From Garcia nutans (lineage: Eukaryota; Streptophyta; Magnoliopsida; Malpighiales; Euphorbiaceae), in NCBI GenBank assembly GCA_947685225.1, contig CANTUV010000032.1:21459501-21523500 (forward strand): a DNA stretch of 64,000 nt, given 5' to 3'. The translations under genes were made by a program, and so were the position numbers. Position 1 is the stretch's first letter. Each line of letters opens with the position of its first letter. The notes under the pieces are model-generated. The model searched no databases and was not told where the DNA came from. It saw only the letters and a list, made by a program, of their open reading frames with translations. This document shows, piece after piece, positions 1-10,966 of this stretch.

Positions 1-300
1 AATTCTAACCATAATTTTAATTTCTTTCAATTAAATTTGATGGATTTTGTTTATTTGAGTTAGAATTATCTTATTTTAGTTTGGAAATGCAAGATACAAG
101 GTTTTTAATGATAAGTGGTACAAAATTGAAGAAAAGTAAGCAAGAAAATTTTACAAGGTTCTTAATGATAAGTGGTACAAAATTAAAGAAAAATAAGCAA
201 AAGTTTTCTTGCCTTTCCAAGCTAAAATAAGATAATTCTAACTCAAACAAACAAAATCCAACAAATTCAATTGAAAGCAATTAAAATTATGGTTAGAATT
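1..300. repeat. Inverted repeat of LTR-derived sequence
   Basis: The arms at about 1-95 and 205-300 are imperfect reverse complements: the left arm begins AATTCTAACCATAATTTTAA, and the reverse complement of that block lies at about 281-300. The arms resemble the start of solo LTR D (about 60575-60690), sharing a block around GGATTTTGTTT and ATTATCTTATTTTAG. The loop holds a direct duplication of about 45 bp (about 98-145 and 155-200). It reads as two head-to-head LTR start fragments, possibly a foldback structure. The left end may be cut by the window edge. Confidence 0.7.
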
Positions 301-325
301 ATACAAAATATTTATCATAGTTTCA

Positions 326-920
326 CTTTGTCACAAGATTTAGTTTTACACCAAATAAAAGGCATCAGAATATAGTGAAACATGTCCTACGCTATCTACA
401 TGGCACATCTAATATGTGTTTGACTTTCTTGAAGGGAATAAAGTCTGAATTGGCAGAATATGCTAATGTTGGATATATTTATGATCCTTATAAAACTCAG
501 TCTTGAATAGGTTATATTTTTACATATAATAATATTGTTGTTTTATAGCGATATGTGAAACAAATAATCACTACTACTTCATCAAATCATTCGAAGATAT
601 TAGATATTTGTGAAGATAGTTGTGAATGCGTATGGTTAAGAATCATAATTAAACATATTAGAAAAGCTTGCGGATCACCTATCGAAAGCAATAAGCCAAC
701 AATGTTACATGAAGTTAATGCAGGATGTATTACACAAATTAAGGGAGGCTATAAAAAAATGTGATAAGACTAAATATATATCACCATAGTTCTTTTACAC
801 TCATGAAAGAAGGAAAAGTCGATATTTGCAAATTTCATTCAAGTAACAATCCAACATATTTATTCACAACGAAATTGCCAACATTAGTCTTCAAATGATA
901 TGTACATAACGTTGGGATAC
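326..920 (+). pseudogene. Ty1-copia polyprotein 3' end (RNase H), copia E
   Basis: The translation, with stops and a frame change, follows the copia RT-connection and RNase H region: KHVLRYLHGT at about 380, then ATSSNH-like TTSSNHSKIL, ECVWLR, a degenerate YEDNAACI-like stretch, and YISP.FFYTHE at about 776-800. The last residues (LPTLVFK, YVHNVGIHS) lead straight into the Athila insertion and resume at 14221 with LKYLS and a stop, the usual copia C-terminus. Stops occur at least near 505, 548 and 763. No functional product is possible. The upstream half of the element lies outside the window. Confidence 0.85.
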
Positions 921-925
921 ATTCA

Positions 926-2575
926 TGGTTTGCGCAAGCTGCGCTATAGCAATACCGCAAGTGCACGGATCGCCCAAGTAATATAGTAGTGAGCGAGTTA
1001 TCGTTCCACTGGGGACAAGGCCAAGTACTAGTGCAAATCATAACCGTTGTTTAGCAAATTAATAGTTGTGTGATGCTTTGTAATTAAAAACAACTAATTT
1101 AATAACTGAAAATAAAGGGAAATTAAATGTTGTGCAAAAAGGATTGATAATAATAATACTATACAGATATTGAACCCCCCTAGCCTCAATGATATTTATG
1201 ATCAATCAATTCAGTTAAAATATTCAATATATTTGAGTTGGCATTCCTCTAAATTAGACTAAAACCTCTCTCGAGTGGATTAATCCCTAATCACTAAGTA
1301 GAGTGCTGGAATCTCTTCTCTAACACAATTAAATAGATCTTGCATTAAGAACAAGGAACTATAAACCAAAGGATCTTGTAAGTCTATCTCTAGCACTCCA
1401 ATCAATCCTCAACCCTTATGAGTATTCAATTCATATCAAGCTTTCTCAAGTCAATAATATAAAAATGGCAACCAATCAATAAGCATGCTATTATCAATTG
1501 GAAATAAATCATTAAGCATCATAAGAATAAAATAACTCAATCAAATGATTCAACTAAATATAATTATTCAATCCATACAAATAAGCTAGGGTTCATCAAT
1601 ATCTAGATAGAGAAGGAATTAGTTCATGTTCAAAACCAGAAAAATAGAACAAGAGAAATGAGTAAAAGAAACCAAACAATCCATGGCGAATAATTTGTAT
1701 TTCTTCACTTTAATCCTTGATTGTTGGTTAAGATCTTGTATAGGATGTATCTCCTTCTTCAACCTCAGCTCAAGACTCTCCTCCTTGCTCCAGCAGTTGG
1801 CTCCTTCTCCCTTATTTGTTCTCTATTCTCTCTTCTCTCTTCCAAAAATGTCCCCCTTCTCCATTTTTCTTCTCCTTTTTAACTCTCTTCCAAGCTTATA
1901 GCCCATACCTTCCAGCTCACACCCCATACCTTCCAACTCACACCATTCTCCCTTATCTCCCATATTCTCTTTGTTTTATCTTTCTTTTTATCACTTAGGT
2001 CATCTTTTCTTTTCTTTAATCTTTCTTTGGCAAAAGCACAGTCCTTGTCCCCCAGTTGTTCCTCAATCAGTGCAAAGAATTCAACTTTTCTATAGGTGAC
2101 ACGGCCATTGACACGCCCATGTCACTGGGCGTGTCTCAGCCACTGTGATTCTGAATATCAGGCACGTCCAGTGACATGCCCATGTCACTGGGCGTGCCAC
2201 AGCTACTGTGAGTCTGAATATGAGGCACATCCTGTGACATGCCCATGTCACTGGGCGTGCCATAGCTACTATGAGTCATTGAAAAAAAAAGCAAGCTCGG
2301 TGACACGCCCATGTCACTGGGCATGTCAATGCTTCTGTATGCAGCATCAAGGGCACGTCCTTTGACACGCCCATGTCCATGGGCGTGTCCATTGATGTAT
2401 TTTGCTCTTTTCTTCTATTTTCATCCGTAATTCCTCCGTAATGACCATAAGCCTCAAAATACAGAAAATTCCTGAAATTAACCCTAAAATACACTTGAAC
2501 AAACAAATTAAACTCAATTAGATAATAATCATATTAAGAAATAGAGATAAAATATTATCAATTGTGCACTTATCA
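926..2575 (-). repeat. 3' LTR of Athila element A
   Basis: In sense (minus) orientation it starts TGATAAGTGCAC at 2575 and ends AACCA at 926. It aligns along its length to 12595-14215. It holds five copies of a palindromic repeat near its sense start (2109-2389) and a pyrimidine-rich segment on the plus strand around 1790-2030. Short frames here (for example plus 1683-1901 and 2096-2365) are repeat shadows and not genes. Confidence 0.93.
2109..2389. repeat. Array of five palindromes, about 63 bp period
   Basis: Palindromes at about 2109-2135, 2172-2197, 2235-2261, 2301-2327 and 2363-2389. Each has arms GACACGCCCATG and its near complement around CACTGGGCGTGTC, able to form a hairpin. Period is about 62-66 bp. 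The array lies 190-470 bp from the sense start of the LTR, in the expected U3 region. The other LTR has fewer and rearranged units (about 13765-14035). Confidence 0.9.
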
Positions 2576-2590
2576 AATTCCCCCACACTT
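2576..2590 (-). promoter_or_regulatory. Polypurine tract of Athila element A
   Basis: On the minus strand AAGTGTGGGGGAATT abuts the 3' LTR start TGATAAGTGC. Its position and purine content match the plus-strand priming site for reverse transcription. Confidence 0.85.
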
Positions 2591-4118
2591 GAGTTTTTGC
2601 TTGTCCTCAAGCAAACTAAATCACTGTAATAAGCAGAAATGACGGAATCCCTCTATATCCAAAAAGAAAAGTAAAGTTTCTCAACCAAAAATTTTCAACA
2701 CTTGAATCAGAAAACCTCACTTTCTGATAACCAAAAACTAATTCACAATCATAACAGCTGAATGAAGAAGTTTCAAAACAAAAATTTTACAGACCTAAAA
2801 CCTAAAAATCCAGAGTTAAAAGATTGAGCATAAAATTCCAGCAAATCCAAAGGCTAGGAACAAAGTACGAAAAATGTAAATTTTCTCTTAAGTTCTCTAA
2901 CCCTCAATATATATATATATATATATATATTTTAAGGAGCCCCACTTGTTTGAACTGATACTAACCTTTTGATACGAAGGTAAACATTTGTGATGCCTAC
3001 CCCCGGTTACTCAGCCAGAATCACCATTCAAATGGCTACTAACACTATTCATGATTCCAACTCATTTGTTTTGATTCAAGAGTAAAAATCAGCGGAACAG
3101 GGATAAATTTTCAAAGCTCCTTTAATTAGAATTATTATTTATTATTATTATTATATATATAATTTTTTTTATAACTCAAGGGTCAGAAACTTAAGGGTCA
3201 TACTAAGTCCGACTCAAGAATCTAAGGAATTATATCATGCTAAAAAATGTAACTAAGGTTTTAAACTTTAGATGTGTTCCAATTTCCATCAATCCACAAC
3301 CTAACTATAGCTATTACAATCGATCCTCAGCAATTGATCAAGATCACTAAGTTAGCCTCAACAAGAAATTGTCATTTAGGAAATCTCAAATTAGTTTAAC
3401 ATATAAAGGGAAACCACATCAATTCACACTTATTATAACACTCTAGCTTACTTAAATCCAAAAAGAAAAATAATTTGCATGAATTAATTAAGACAAATGA
3501 ATCAAATAGAAAGAATGAAGTAGTAAAAATTTAATCAAGAAAGTATACCTCTCCCCTACACTTAAGACGTACATTGTCCCCAATGTGTGCGCAAAAACAA
3601 GAAATAATGAAGAGAGAGAACATCTGCCCTTTTCATGTCCATGAGTGGATAAATATGAGTAAGGTGCCAAGAGTACAGTGAAGGAGGATTTGTGTCAAAA
3701 CAAAATTTTAAAATGCAAACAAAATAAGGTTAAGACATAAATAAACAAAGGAAACAGTTCTTAAAGAAAATAACAATTGTCCAAAAGCAATTAAAAAGAA
3801 AGAAAACTAAAAAGAATATTAAATAAGCAAAGAAATGAAAATAAAATAAAATAAAAATGTGGGCTAGTAAAAAATTGGTGCATCGCCAGAATTGTCACTG
3901 CCGGTCTCATCATTGGAAACATCAACTTGAGGTGCAGGTGTCGGTGCAGGGGCAAGTGGCTGATATGGTGGAGGTGGTGGTTGCGAAGGGTGAAACCCTT
4001 GATACTGCCAGAACTCCAACATGGATTGCTCCAGCCATTGTTGTCTTAAGATCTCGTGATCCGGCTGGGCTTGGAAAGAAGTAGTCTGGTCAAGTAAAAA
4101 CTGCTGCAGCTGGTCCTA
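2591..4118 (-). other. Non-coding 3' region of Athila element A
   Basis: AT-rich sequence between ORF-1 and the purine tract. It contains an (AT)n microsatellite at 2907-2931 and an ATT/AT-rich patch near 3127-3172. Minus-strand reading just after the ORF-1 stop (about 4118-3860) may be a further decayed piece of that gene. I see no other gene. Confidence 0.6.
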
Positions 4119-5348
4119 CTACGTTAAGATCTTATTATGATTCAGCTCAATATTCCCTATCTTCCCTTCAATCCTACAAATCTGACGCTCTAAATCTGTG
4201 GGTTTCCTGTCATCATCCCACTCAACATTAACTGACTGACGCCAATTTCGGAATGCAGGAGTCTGGACAAAGGAAGGTCCAGCAGAAGAAGAAGGTGCAG
4301 CAGCAGCAGTAGAAGGCCCAGCAGCGGTGGATGGACCCGGAAAATCTGACTGTGGGGGTAGTGATATATCTAAAGGAGGAGCAGAAGGAGCTGCCTCTAG
4401 TATATCTGAATCCATAGGGGTTGCCTGTAGCCCAGCTACCTTCTCCCTTTCTAGTCTCTTTAATGTGTCCATACCTAACAATTTGGGCATACCATCCACT
4501 GTCATAGGTAGGCAGCCATCTAACACACCCAGACGATGAGCGAGTCTGGTGACATACATGCCACCATGTAAAGTATCTGATGCTCCCTTTCTTGACTGCT
4601 CATAAAAAAAATGCGTGATGGCATGTGCGACATTGCACCGGGTCTTCTATACCATGCAGTGCAGGAAGAACAGATCTCGCAAGCTTACCACCCCTGTGCT
4701 ACTCAGCCGAGCTGTAAGAGTGTGAACTAATAGGTTGTGTACCACTTGGCAAGGGAAAGACTCGAAATTGGATGCCTTAGAGACCTTGGGTTGATACTTA
4801 TTGATAGTGGGTGCAAAGGTCTGCCAAATCCTAGGAGGAGCAACCTCATACTCAACAAAATCCACCTCAGAGTTTAGATAATCGAAGGTCTGTACTTCCT
4901 CTTCGATATATAACCCGAGATGCACCCCAAGGTCATTAATGCTCATGTTGAATCTCTGCCCTCCCAATCTGAATTTAATCATTGGCTCAGTAATGGAAAC
5001 CTTGGTCTTCTGGAACTGGAAGGTGCAGTAAAATTCTAGTATCAGCTCTCGATAGGAAGGCTCATTAATGGAGAATAGTTGGTCCCACCCTGGTTGATTA
5101 ATCAATTCCTGAATGTCTGATGCAATATTAGCTCGTTCCATAGCATCCCAATCCAAAAGATGAGGTGGGGACCATTCTTTGTTGCCAAAAAGTTCGAATC
5201 GGCTTCTTTCCTCGGCATTCGAAAATTTAAGGCATTTATGGGTGGCCATGAATTTAGAAGTTGGACGTGTAGCAGGTTGGCTGGAACTGCCTTCCCCTAG
5301 TGCACGCTTGGTGGGAAGCTGGGAAGATGATTATTTGCGAGGCCCCAT
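4119..5348 (-). pseudogene. ATHILA ORF-1 family protein, interrupted by two stops
   Basis: One minus-strand frame runs from an ATG at 5348-5346 (MGPRK) to a stop after ...NHNKILT. It is broken by a TAA at codon 6 and a TAG near 4647-4649. The central part (from MATHKCLKF at 5249) has conserved-looking blocks such as FELFGNKEW, YRELILEFYCTF and FNMSINDLGVHLGLY, which I recognise as the ATHILA ORF-1 family of Athila elements; its function is unknown. The C-terminal part is low-complexity (Pro/Ala/Ser) with a charged tail. The ATG lies 11 bases after a good splice acceptor (TTTTGCAG ending at 5360), which favours 5348 as the original start over 5249. With two stops the copy is dead unless read through. 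Confidence 0.8.
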
Positions 5349-5359
5349 TGTCGGTTAGT

Positions 5360-5899
5360 CTGCAAAACAAGCCAAAGAGATTCCTCAATAACAACAAAAG
5401 TATAACATGATACAAGGTTACCGAAATGCCGCATTATAACGATAAAGCATAACCACCTATAGCAATACACGCTTAATCACCCAAAAGCAACAAACCAATT
5501 CTAACGAAAATAAACATAATCAACCAAAAGCAACAAACCAATCCGAACGACAGCAATAAACATACCACAATAAAAGCAATGCCCACAATAACAAGACATT
5601 TTTCCAAAAATAATGAGTAATTAGAATCCAACAAATGAAACAATCAATACACAACTCAAACTACAATCCCATTCAAAAATAAACAAATGCCGAATCAAAA
5701 CGGAATTCATAATAAACAAAATCAAAATTAATCAAATGCCGCAAAAATCACGAGAAATAAAAACACAAGAGAATGAAGCAAACACATCATGAAACTTCCA
5801 ACTTCAAGGCAAAGATAAGAAAATACAAGGAATGAATACGAAAAATGAAATAAAAACAAAAGAAAATGAAGAAAAATCACAAAAGTGGAGATCCCGTAC
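5360..5899 (-). other. Predicted leader intron before ATHILA ORF-1
   Basis: On the minus strand TTTTCAG|GTACGG gives a donor at 5899. GTTTTGCAG|ACTAACC gives an acceptor ending at 5360, 11 bases before the ORF-1 ATG. The sequence between is AT-rich and non-coding, as plant introns are. This is a prediction from splice consensus only. Confidence 0.5.
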
Positions 5900-6077
5900 C
5901 TGAAAAGCGAAAATTCGCGTGGAATGGGAAAACTAGCAAATGCATGCAAATAATGCAAGCCGGGAGTGAGAATCTCTCCCAGAGTGAGCGGGTGTGTGAA
6001 GGCGCCGGTGGTAATGCAAGAAGGTTGAGAGAAAATGAGAAAGGAAATTTGAAATTTGCGTGAAATGGCATCAGTTC

Positions 6078-6090
6078 TATATATAAAGAC
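6078..6090 (-). promoter_or_regulatory. Candidate internal TATA box for ATHILA ORF-1
   Basis: TTTATATATAG on the minus strand lies about 190 bp upstream of the predicted leader donor. It is followed by a pyrimidine-rich leader-like segment (about 6050-5900). The motif also reads as TATATAAAG on the plus strand, so direction is not settled by the motif alone. The palindromes at 6091-6330 sit just upstream. Confidence 0.45.
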
Positions 6091-6330
6091 GTCGGCACGC
6101 CCAGTGACACTGGGCATGCCCTATAGTATAAAAGCCAGTGTGCATGACACGCTCATGGACACGACCATGTCAATGGGCGTGTCACAGGTACTGGGTGAAA
6201 TCACAGTCGACACGCCCACAAACACGGACGTGTTCATGGGCGTGTCACATATACTGTGACAAACAAGCAAACGACATGCCCATTAGTCTGGGCATGTTCT
6301 GAGGGCGTGCTGGGTTATTTATTTACAGTG
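6091..6330. repeat. LTR-like palindromes upstream of the internal TATA
   Basis: Several imperfect copies of the GACACGCCCATG / GGGCGTGTC palindrome seen in the LTR U3, at about 6093-6120, 6147-6183, 6209-6247 and 6273-6300. They lie outside the LTRs, directly upstream of the candidate internal promoter. Confidence 0.75.
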
Positions 6331-6339
6331 ATACAGTGT

Positions 6340-6880
6340 TCTAAGGGATTTCATCATTTCTGCTTATTACAGTGATTTAGTTTGCTTGAGGACAAGCAAA
6401 AACTCAAGTGTGGAGGAATTTGATAAGTGCACAATTGATAATATTTTATCTCTATTTCTTAATATGATTATTATCCAATTGAGTTTAATTTGTTTGTTCA
6501 AGTGTATTTTAGGGTTAATTTCAGGAATTTTCTATATTTTTAGGCTTATGGTCATTTCGGAGGAATTATGGATGAAAATAGAAGAAAAGAGCAAAATTCA
6601 TCAATGTACACGCCCATGGACATGGGCTTGTCAAAGGACGTGCCCTTGATGCTGCATATAGAAGCATTGACATGCCCAGTGACATGGGCGTGTCACCGAG
6701 CATGCTTTTTTTTTTAGAGACATGCCCATTGACACGGACGTGTCCATGGGCATGTTATAGCTACTGTTTGAAAAAAATAATGACACGCTCATAGACACGG
6801 GCGTGTCCATGGGCGTGTTATAGCTACTGCCTAAAAAAAATAATGACACCCCCATTGGCACGGGCGTGTCCTTTCATATG
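6340..6880 (+). repeat. Inverted partial copy of the Athila 3' end
   Basis: From about 6340 the plus strand repeats, in opposite orientation to the host element, the sequence found at 2640-2100: the flank TTTCTGCTTATTACAGTG, a purine tract GTGTGGAGGAATT ending at 6419, then TGATAAGTGCACAATTG, the LTR start, and the palindromes up to about 6880. It stops within U3. It is either a truncated second insertion or an inverted duplication. Confidence 0.8.
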
Positions 6881-7059
6881 CTCAATTTACTCCTCAAAAT
6901 CAAATTTCCTCTACAAATTCAGATGAATGCAAAACAAACAAACAACCACCCAATAAAAGAAAGATAAAACTAAAACAAAATGACGACACAAACCAAAAAC
7001 ATAAAACGGTGGGTTGTCTCCCACCCAGCACTTCTTTAACGTCGTATTAGTTGGACGGT

Positions 7060-8197
7060 CGGGTAAATGTCCCTAATCTTGGAGGTGTAAAACCTCCTTT
7101 AAGTCTTGTATTTCCCTTCCAAAATAAAATTTGAGCCTGTGCCCATTGACTTTAAAATCTCCTTCTTCCGGGTGGGTTATTTCAACCGCCCTGTAGGGGA
7201 AAACTTCCTTAACAGTAAAAGGACTAGACCATCGAGATTTCAACTTACCTAGAAAGAGTCAAAGCCTTGAATTGTACAGTAATACCTGATCTCCTACTTG
7301 AAACTCTTTTCATTCCTTAATGTGAGCATCATGCCATCTCTTGGTACATTCCTTATACATTCTCGCATTGTCATAAGCTTGCAACCTCCACTCGTCTAAC
7401 TCGTTCACCTATAATTTTTGCCTTTCACCTGCACAAGCTAGATCAAGGTTAATCTGTTTTATGGCCCAATATGCATTATGTTCTATTTCAACAGGTAAAT
7501 GGCAGGCTTTTCCATATACCAACCTAAATGGTATAGTGCCTAAGGGAGTTTTGAATGCAGTCCTAAAAGCCCATAGAGCATTGTCCAATTTCTCGAACCA
7601 ATCCTTTCGGGATTGCTCTATAGTTTTTTCTAGAATTCGTTTAATCTCTCTATTTGTGTTCTCAACTTGGCCACTAGTTTGGGGATGATAGGGAGTACCA
7701 AACCTATGTGTAACTCCTAATCTTTTGAAAACTTTCTCAAGCTGAGAGTTACAAAAGTGAGTACCCCTATCACTTATAATTGCTTTTGGTGTACCAAATC
7801 TAGAAAACAACTTCTTCAAAAACTTCACCACAACCCTAGCATCATTGGTTGCCAAGGCTTGTGCTTCAGGCCATTTAGATACATAATCTATAGCTACAAG
7901 AATATATTTGTTACCAAAAGAATTTGGAAATGGTCCCATAAAATAAATCCCCCATACATCAAAGATTTCACAAACTAAAATCCCATTTTTGGGCATTTCA
8001 TCACGAGATGAAATATTTCCAGTTCTTTAGCAATGATCACAACTATTTACAAATTCGTAGCTATCTCTAAACAAAGTGGGCCAATAAAATCCTGATTCTA
8101 GTACCTTTTGAGCAGTCCTATTGGCTCCCATATGACCACCAGCTGGTCTGACATGGCATTGACTAAGGATGTTCATTGTTTCGAGCCATGTCACATA
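7060..8197 (-). pseudogene. Athila integrase
   Basis: Continues the single gag-pol frame. The zinc-binding region ends in SYEFVNSCDHC (about 8030), followed by a TAA. The catalytic core has DYVSKWPEAQA, ISDRGTHF and GQVENTNREIKR, and the last Asp and Glu are separated by 35 residues (D35E). It then runs through the conserved LVYGKACHLPVE block and a C-terminal region (GDQVLLYNSRL, GKLKSRW) to about 7060. Stops occur after CDHC, after AGERQKL (7409), and before KEF and LFLGKL. All are consistent with single transitions from Gln or Arg codons. Integrase would insert the element cDNA; this copy cannot be made whole. Confidence 0.88.
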
Positions 8198-10930
8198 TCA
8201 TCGAATCATGTGATCCTTACATAATTTAAACAAAAAGGGATCCTCCCAAAAATAATGCTTTAAATCAGAAAAGAATTTCTTCTTTGCTTGATAAGTTAAG
8301 TCCTTAGGAAGTTCCCTAACAGCTAAATAGTTAGCAAAATCTGCAAACCAAGGTGTTTCAAAACTTAAATTACTTACCTCACTTACCATGGCGTACAGCT
8401 GCTCATCGGGGAAGTGATCATCAATGTCCCCTTCTTCAAATCTCTCTAAGGTTGGATTCTCCAAGTGAGAAAGATGATCTGCTGTAAGATTTTCAGCTCC
8501 CTTCTTGTCTTGAATCGTCAAGTCAAATTCCTGCAACAACAAAACCCAATGGATTAGCCTAGGCTTTGCATCAATTTTTGCAAATAAATACCTTAAAGCC
8601 AAATGGTCTGTATAAACAATCACTTTTGACAAGATTAGATATGATCTAAACTTGTCAAAAGCAAAAACCATAGCTAGCAGCTCTTTCTCTGTAGTCGTGT
8701 AATTCGCTTGAACTGTGTTCAAGGTCTTGCTTGCATAGTAGATAGGCTAAAAGTATTTCTCCTTGCGTTGACCCAAGACTGCTCCAACTGCAAAGTCACT
8801 TGCATCGCACATTTGTTCAAATGGTAGATTCCAATTAGGAGCTACCATGATTGGAGCATGGGTCAATTTCTCCTTAAGGGTTGTGAATGCCCTCAGACAT
8901 TCCTCATCAAAAACAAAGTCCACATCCTTCTCAAGGAGTCTTGTTAATGGACGGGCTATCTTAGAGAAATCTCGAATAAACAACCGATAAAAACCCGCAT
9001 GTCCTAGAAAACTTCTAATGGCCTTCACAGATGTGGGTGGTGGTAACTTCTCAATGGTATCTACCTTAGCTCGATCCACCTCAATGCCCTTGTTTGAAAT
9101 TTTGTGTCCCAACACAATTCCCTCTTGAACCATGAAATGACACTTTTCCTAATTAAGCACTAGATTGGTTTCCTCACATCTCATCAAGACTCTTTCAAGG
9201 TTTTCCAAACATCTTTCAAATGAGCTGCCATAGACCGAGAAGTCATCCATAAACACCTCCATAATATCCTCTATAAGCTCATCAAAGATTGCTACCATGC
9301 ACCTTTGGAAAGTCGCAGGTGCATTGCACAACCCGAATGGCATTCTTTGATATGCGAATGTTCCATATGGGCAGGTGAATGTAGTTTTCTCTTGGTCTTC
9401 CGGGGCAATAGGAATTTGGAAATAGCCTGAAGGACCATCCAAAAAGCAGTAGTACTCATGCCCAGATAACCTCTCCAACATTCGATCAATGAAGGGTAAA
9501 GGAAATTGGTCCTTTCTAGTTGCATCATTCAATTTTATGTAGTCAATGCAAACCCTCCAACCGGTAACTGTTCTTGTTGGAATCAGCTCATCATTTTCAT
9601 TAGGGACCACTGTCATCCCTCCTTTCTTTGGTACTACCTGAACTGGGCTCACCCAAGAGCTATCCGAGATCGGATAGATAATTCCTGCATCAAGTAGTTT
9701 TATTACTTCAGTCTTCACTACATCTTTCATCTTTGGGTTTAGTCTCCGTTGTGGCTGCACTACTGGTTTGAATTCATCTTCCGTCAGTATCTTATGAGTA
9801 TAATAGGATGGACTGATACCCTTGATGTCTGCTATTTTCCAAGCAATCACTTTCTTATGTTTCTGCAACAACCTGATAAGCTTCTCCTTCTGTTCAAAAG
9901 ATAGGTGGGAACTTAGAATTATTGGTAGTTTATTTTTCTCTGCTAGAAATACATACTCAAGGTGATCTGGAAGGGGCTTTAGTTCCAAATTGGGTGGATC
10001 AATCACCGATGGTTTTGGCTTTTCTTCCTTTGGCATCTCAATAGTCTCATATGCGCTGCAATTGAATGATTTTCTTGTTTCAAGAAAAGCAAGTTGCTCC
10101 ATTGCTTCTTGATTCTCAACATTTTCCTGCAATAAACATAACTCAAGGGGATCCTTGGAAACAATGTTAGTAACACAATTTACAGTCTCATGCTCAACAA
10201 CATCATTGCATGGTTCCGCTTCATCAAGTGAAAGTGAATGTTTCATGGCATCATGTATTCTAAAAATAACTTTCTCATCACCCACTCTTAAAGTTAAAGT
10301 GCCATCATGAACATCGATAAGGGCACGGACTGTATTTAAAAATGGCCTACCAAGAATAAGTGAAACAGCTGCATCCTCATCAATATCAATGACAACAAAA
10401 TCATTGGGGAAAATGAAATCCCTGACTTTTACCAACACATCTTCTATAATGCCATGAGGGTGGACTACTAACTTGTCAGCAAGTTGGATGGTCATAAGTG
10501 TTGGTTTAGGTTTACCAATGCCTAACTCTTTGAAAATTTTGTAGGGCATAACACTTATGCTAGCCCCTAAATCAGCTAATGCACTCTTGACCTCAAGGTT
10601 ACCTATTAAACATGGAATGGTAAAACTACCTGGATCTTTTAACTTCTTAGGTAACCTCCTTTGCAAAATTGCTGAACTCTTTTCAAATAACTGCACTAAA
10701 GACACTTCCTCAAGCTTCCTTTTGTTAGAAAGTGTATCTTTCAAAAATTTAGTATATTTAGGTATCTGTGACAAAGCTTCAGCAAATGGAATATTAATGT
10801 GCAATTGTTTAAAAAGTTCAAGAAACTTACCGAACTGAGCATCAATCTTGTCCTTGTTCAACCTTGCCGGATAAGGTAATCTAGGTCGGTATTCCTTCAA
10901 TATGGGGCTGCTTTCTTTCTCACTTTCCAA
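8198..10930 (-). pseudogene. Athila protease, reverse transcriptase and RNase H
   Basis: Same frame as gag and integrase. Protease near 10560 shows ADLGASISVMPY and LILGRPFL. RT covers about 9850-8800 with YPISDSSWVSPVQ, RMPFGLCNAPATF and the catalytic EVFMDDFSVYG near 9250. RNase H follows with CDASDFAVGAVLGQRKEKYF (8747) and YTTTEKELLAMVFA (8690), then a connection region to 8198. In-frame stops sit at about 9146 (TGG to TAG in family consensus), 8744 (likely CAG to TAG) and 8195 (likely CGA to TGA). Length and order are those of a full Athila pol. Confidence 0.9.
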
Positions 10931-10966
10931 TGTAGTTTTCTCTCCCGAAGTGACAGGAGGATTGTC

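Noticed and set aside
2096..2389. Regular repeats with about 36 bp spacers resembling a CRISPR array, and an 89 codon frame over them
   Set aside because: The context is a plant LTR, the spacers are themselves similar, and the frame is just the palindrome repeat translated.
4327..4539. Plus-strand frame of 70 codons
   Set aside because: It is the opposite-strand shadow of the ATHILA ORF-1 tail.
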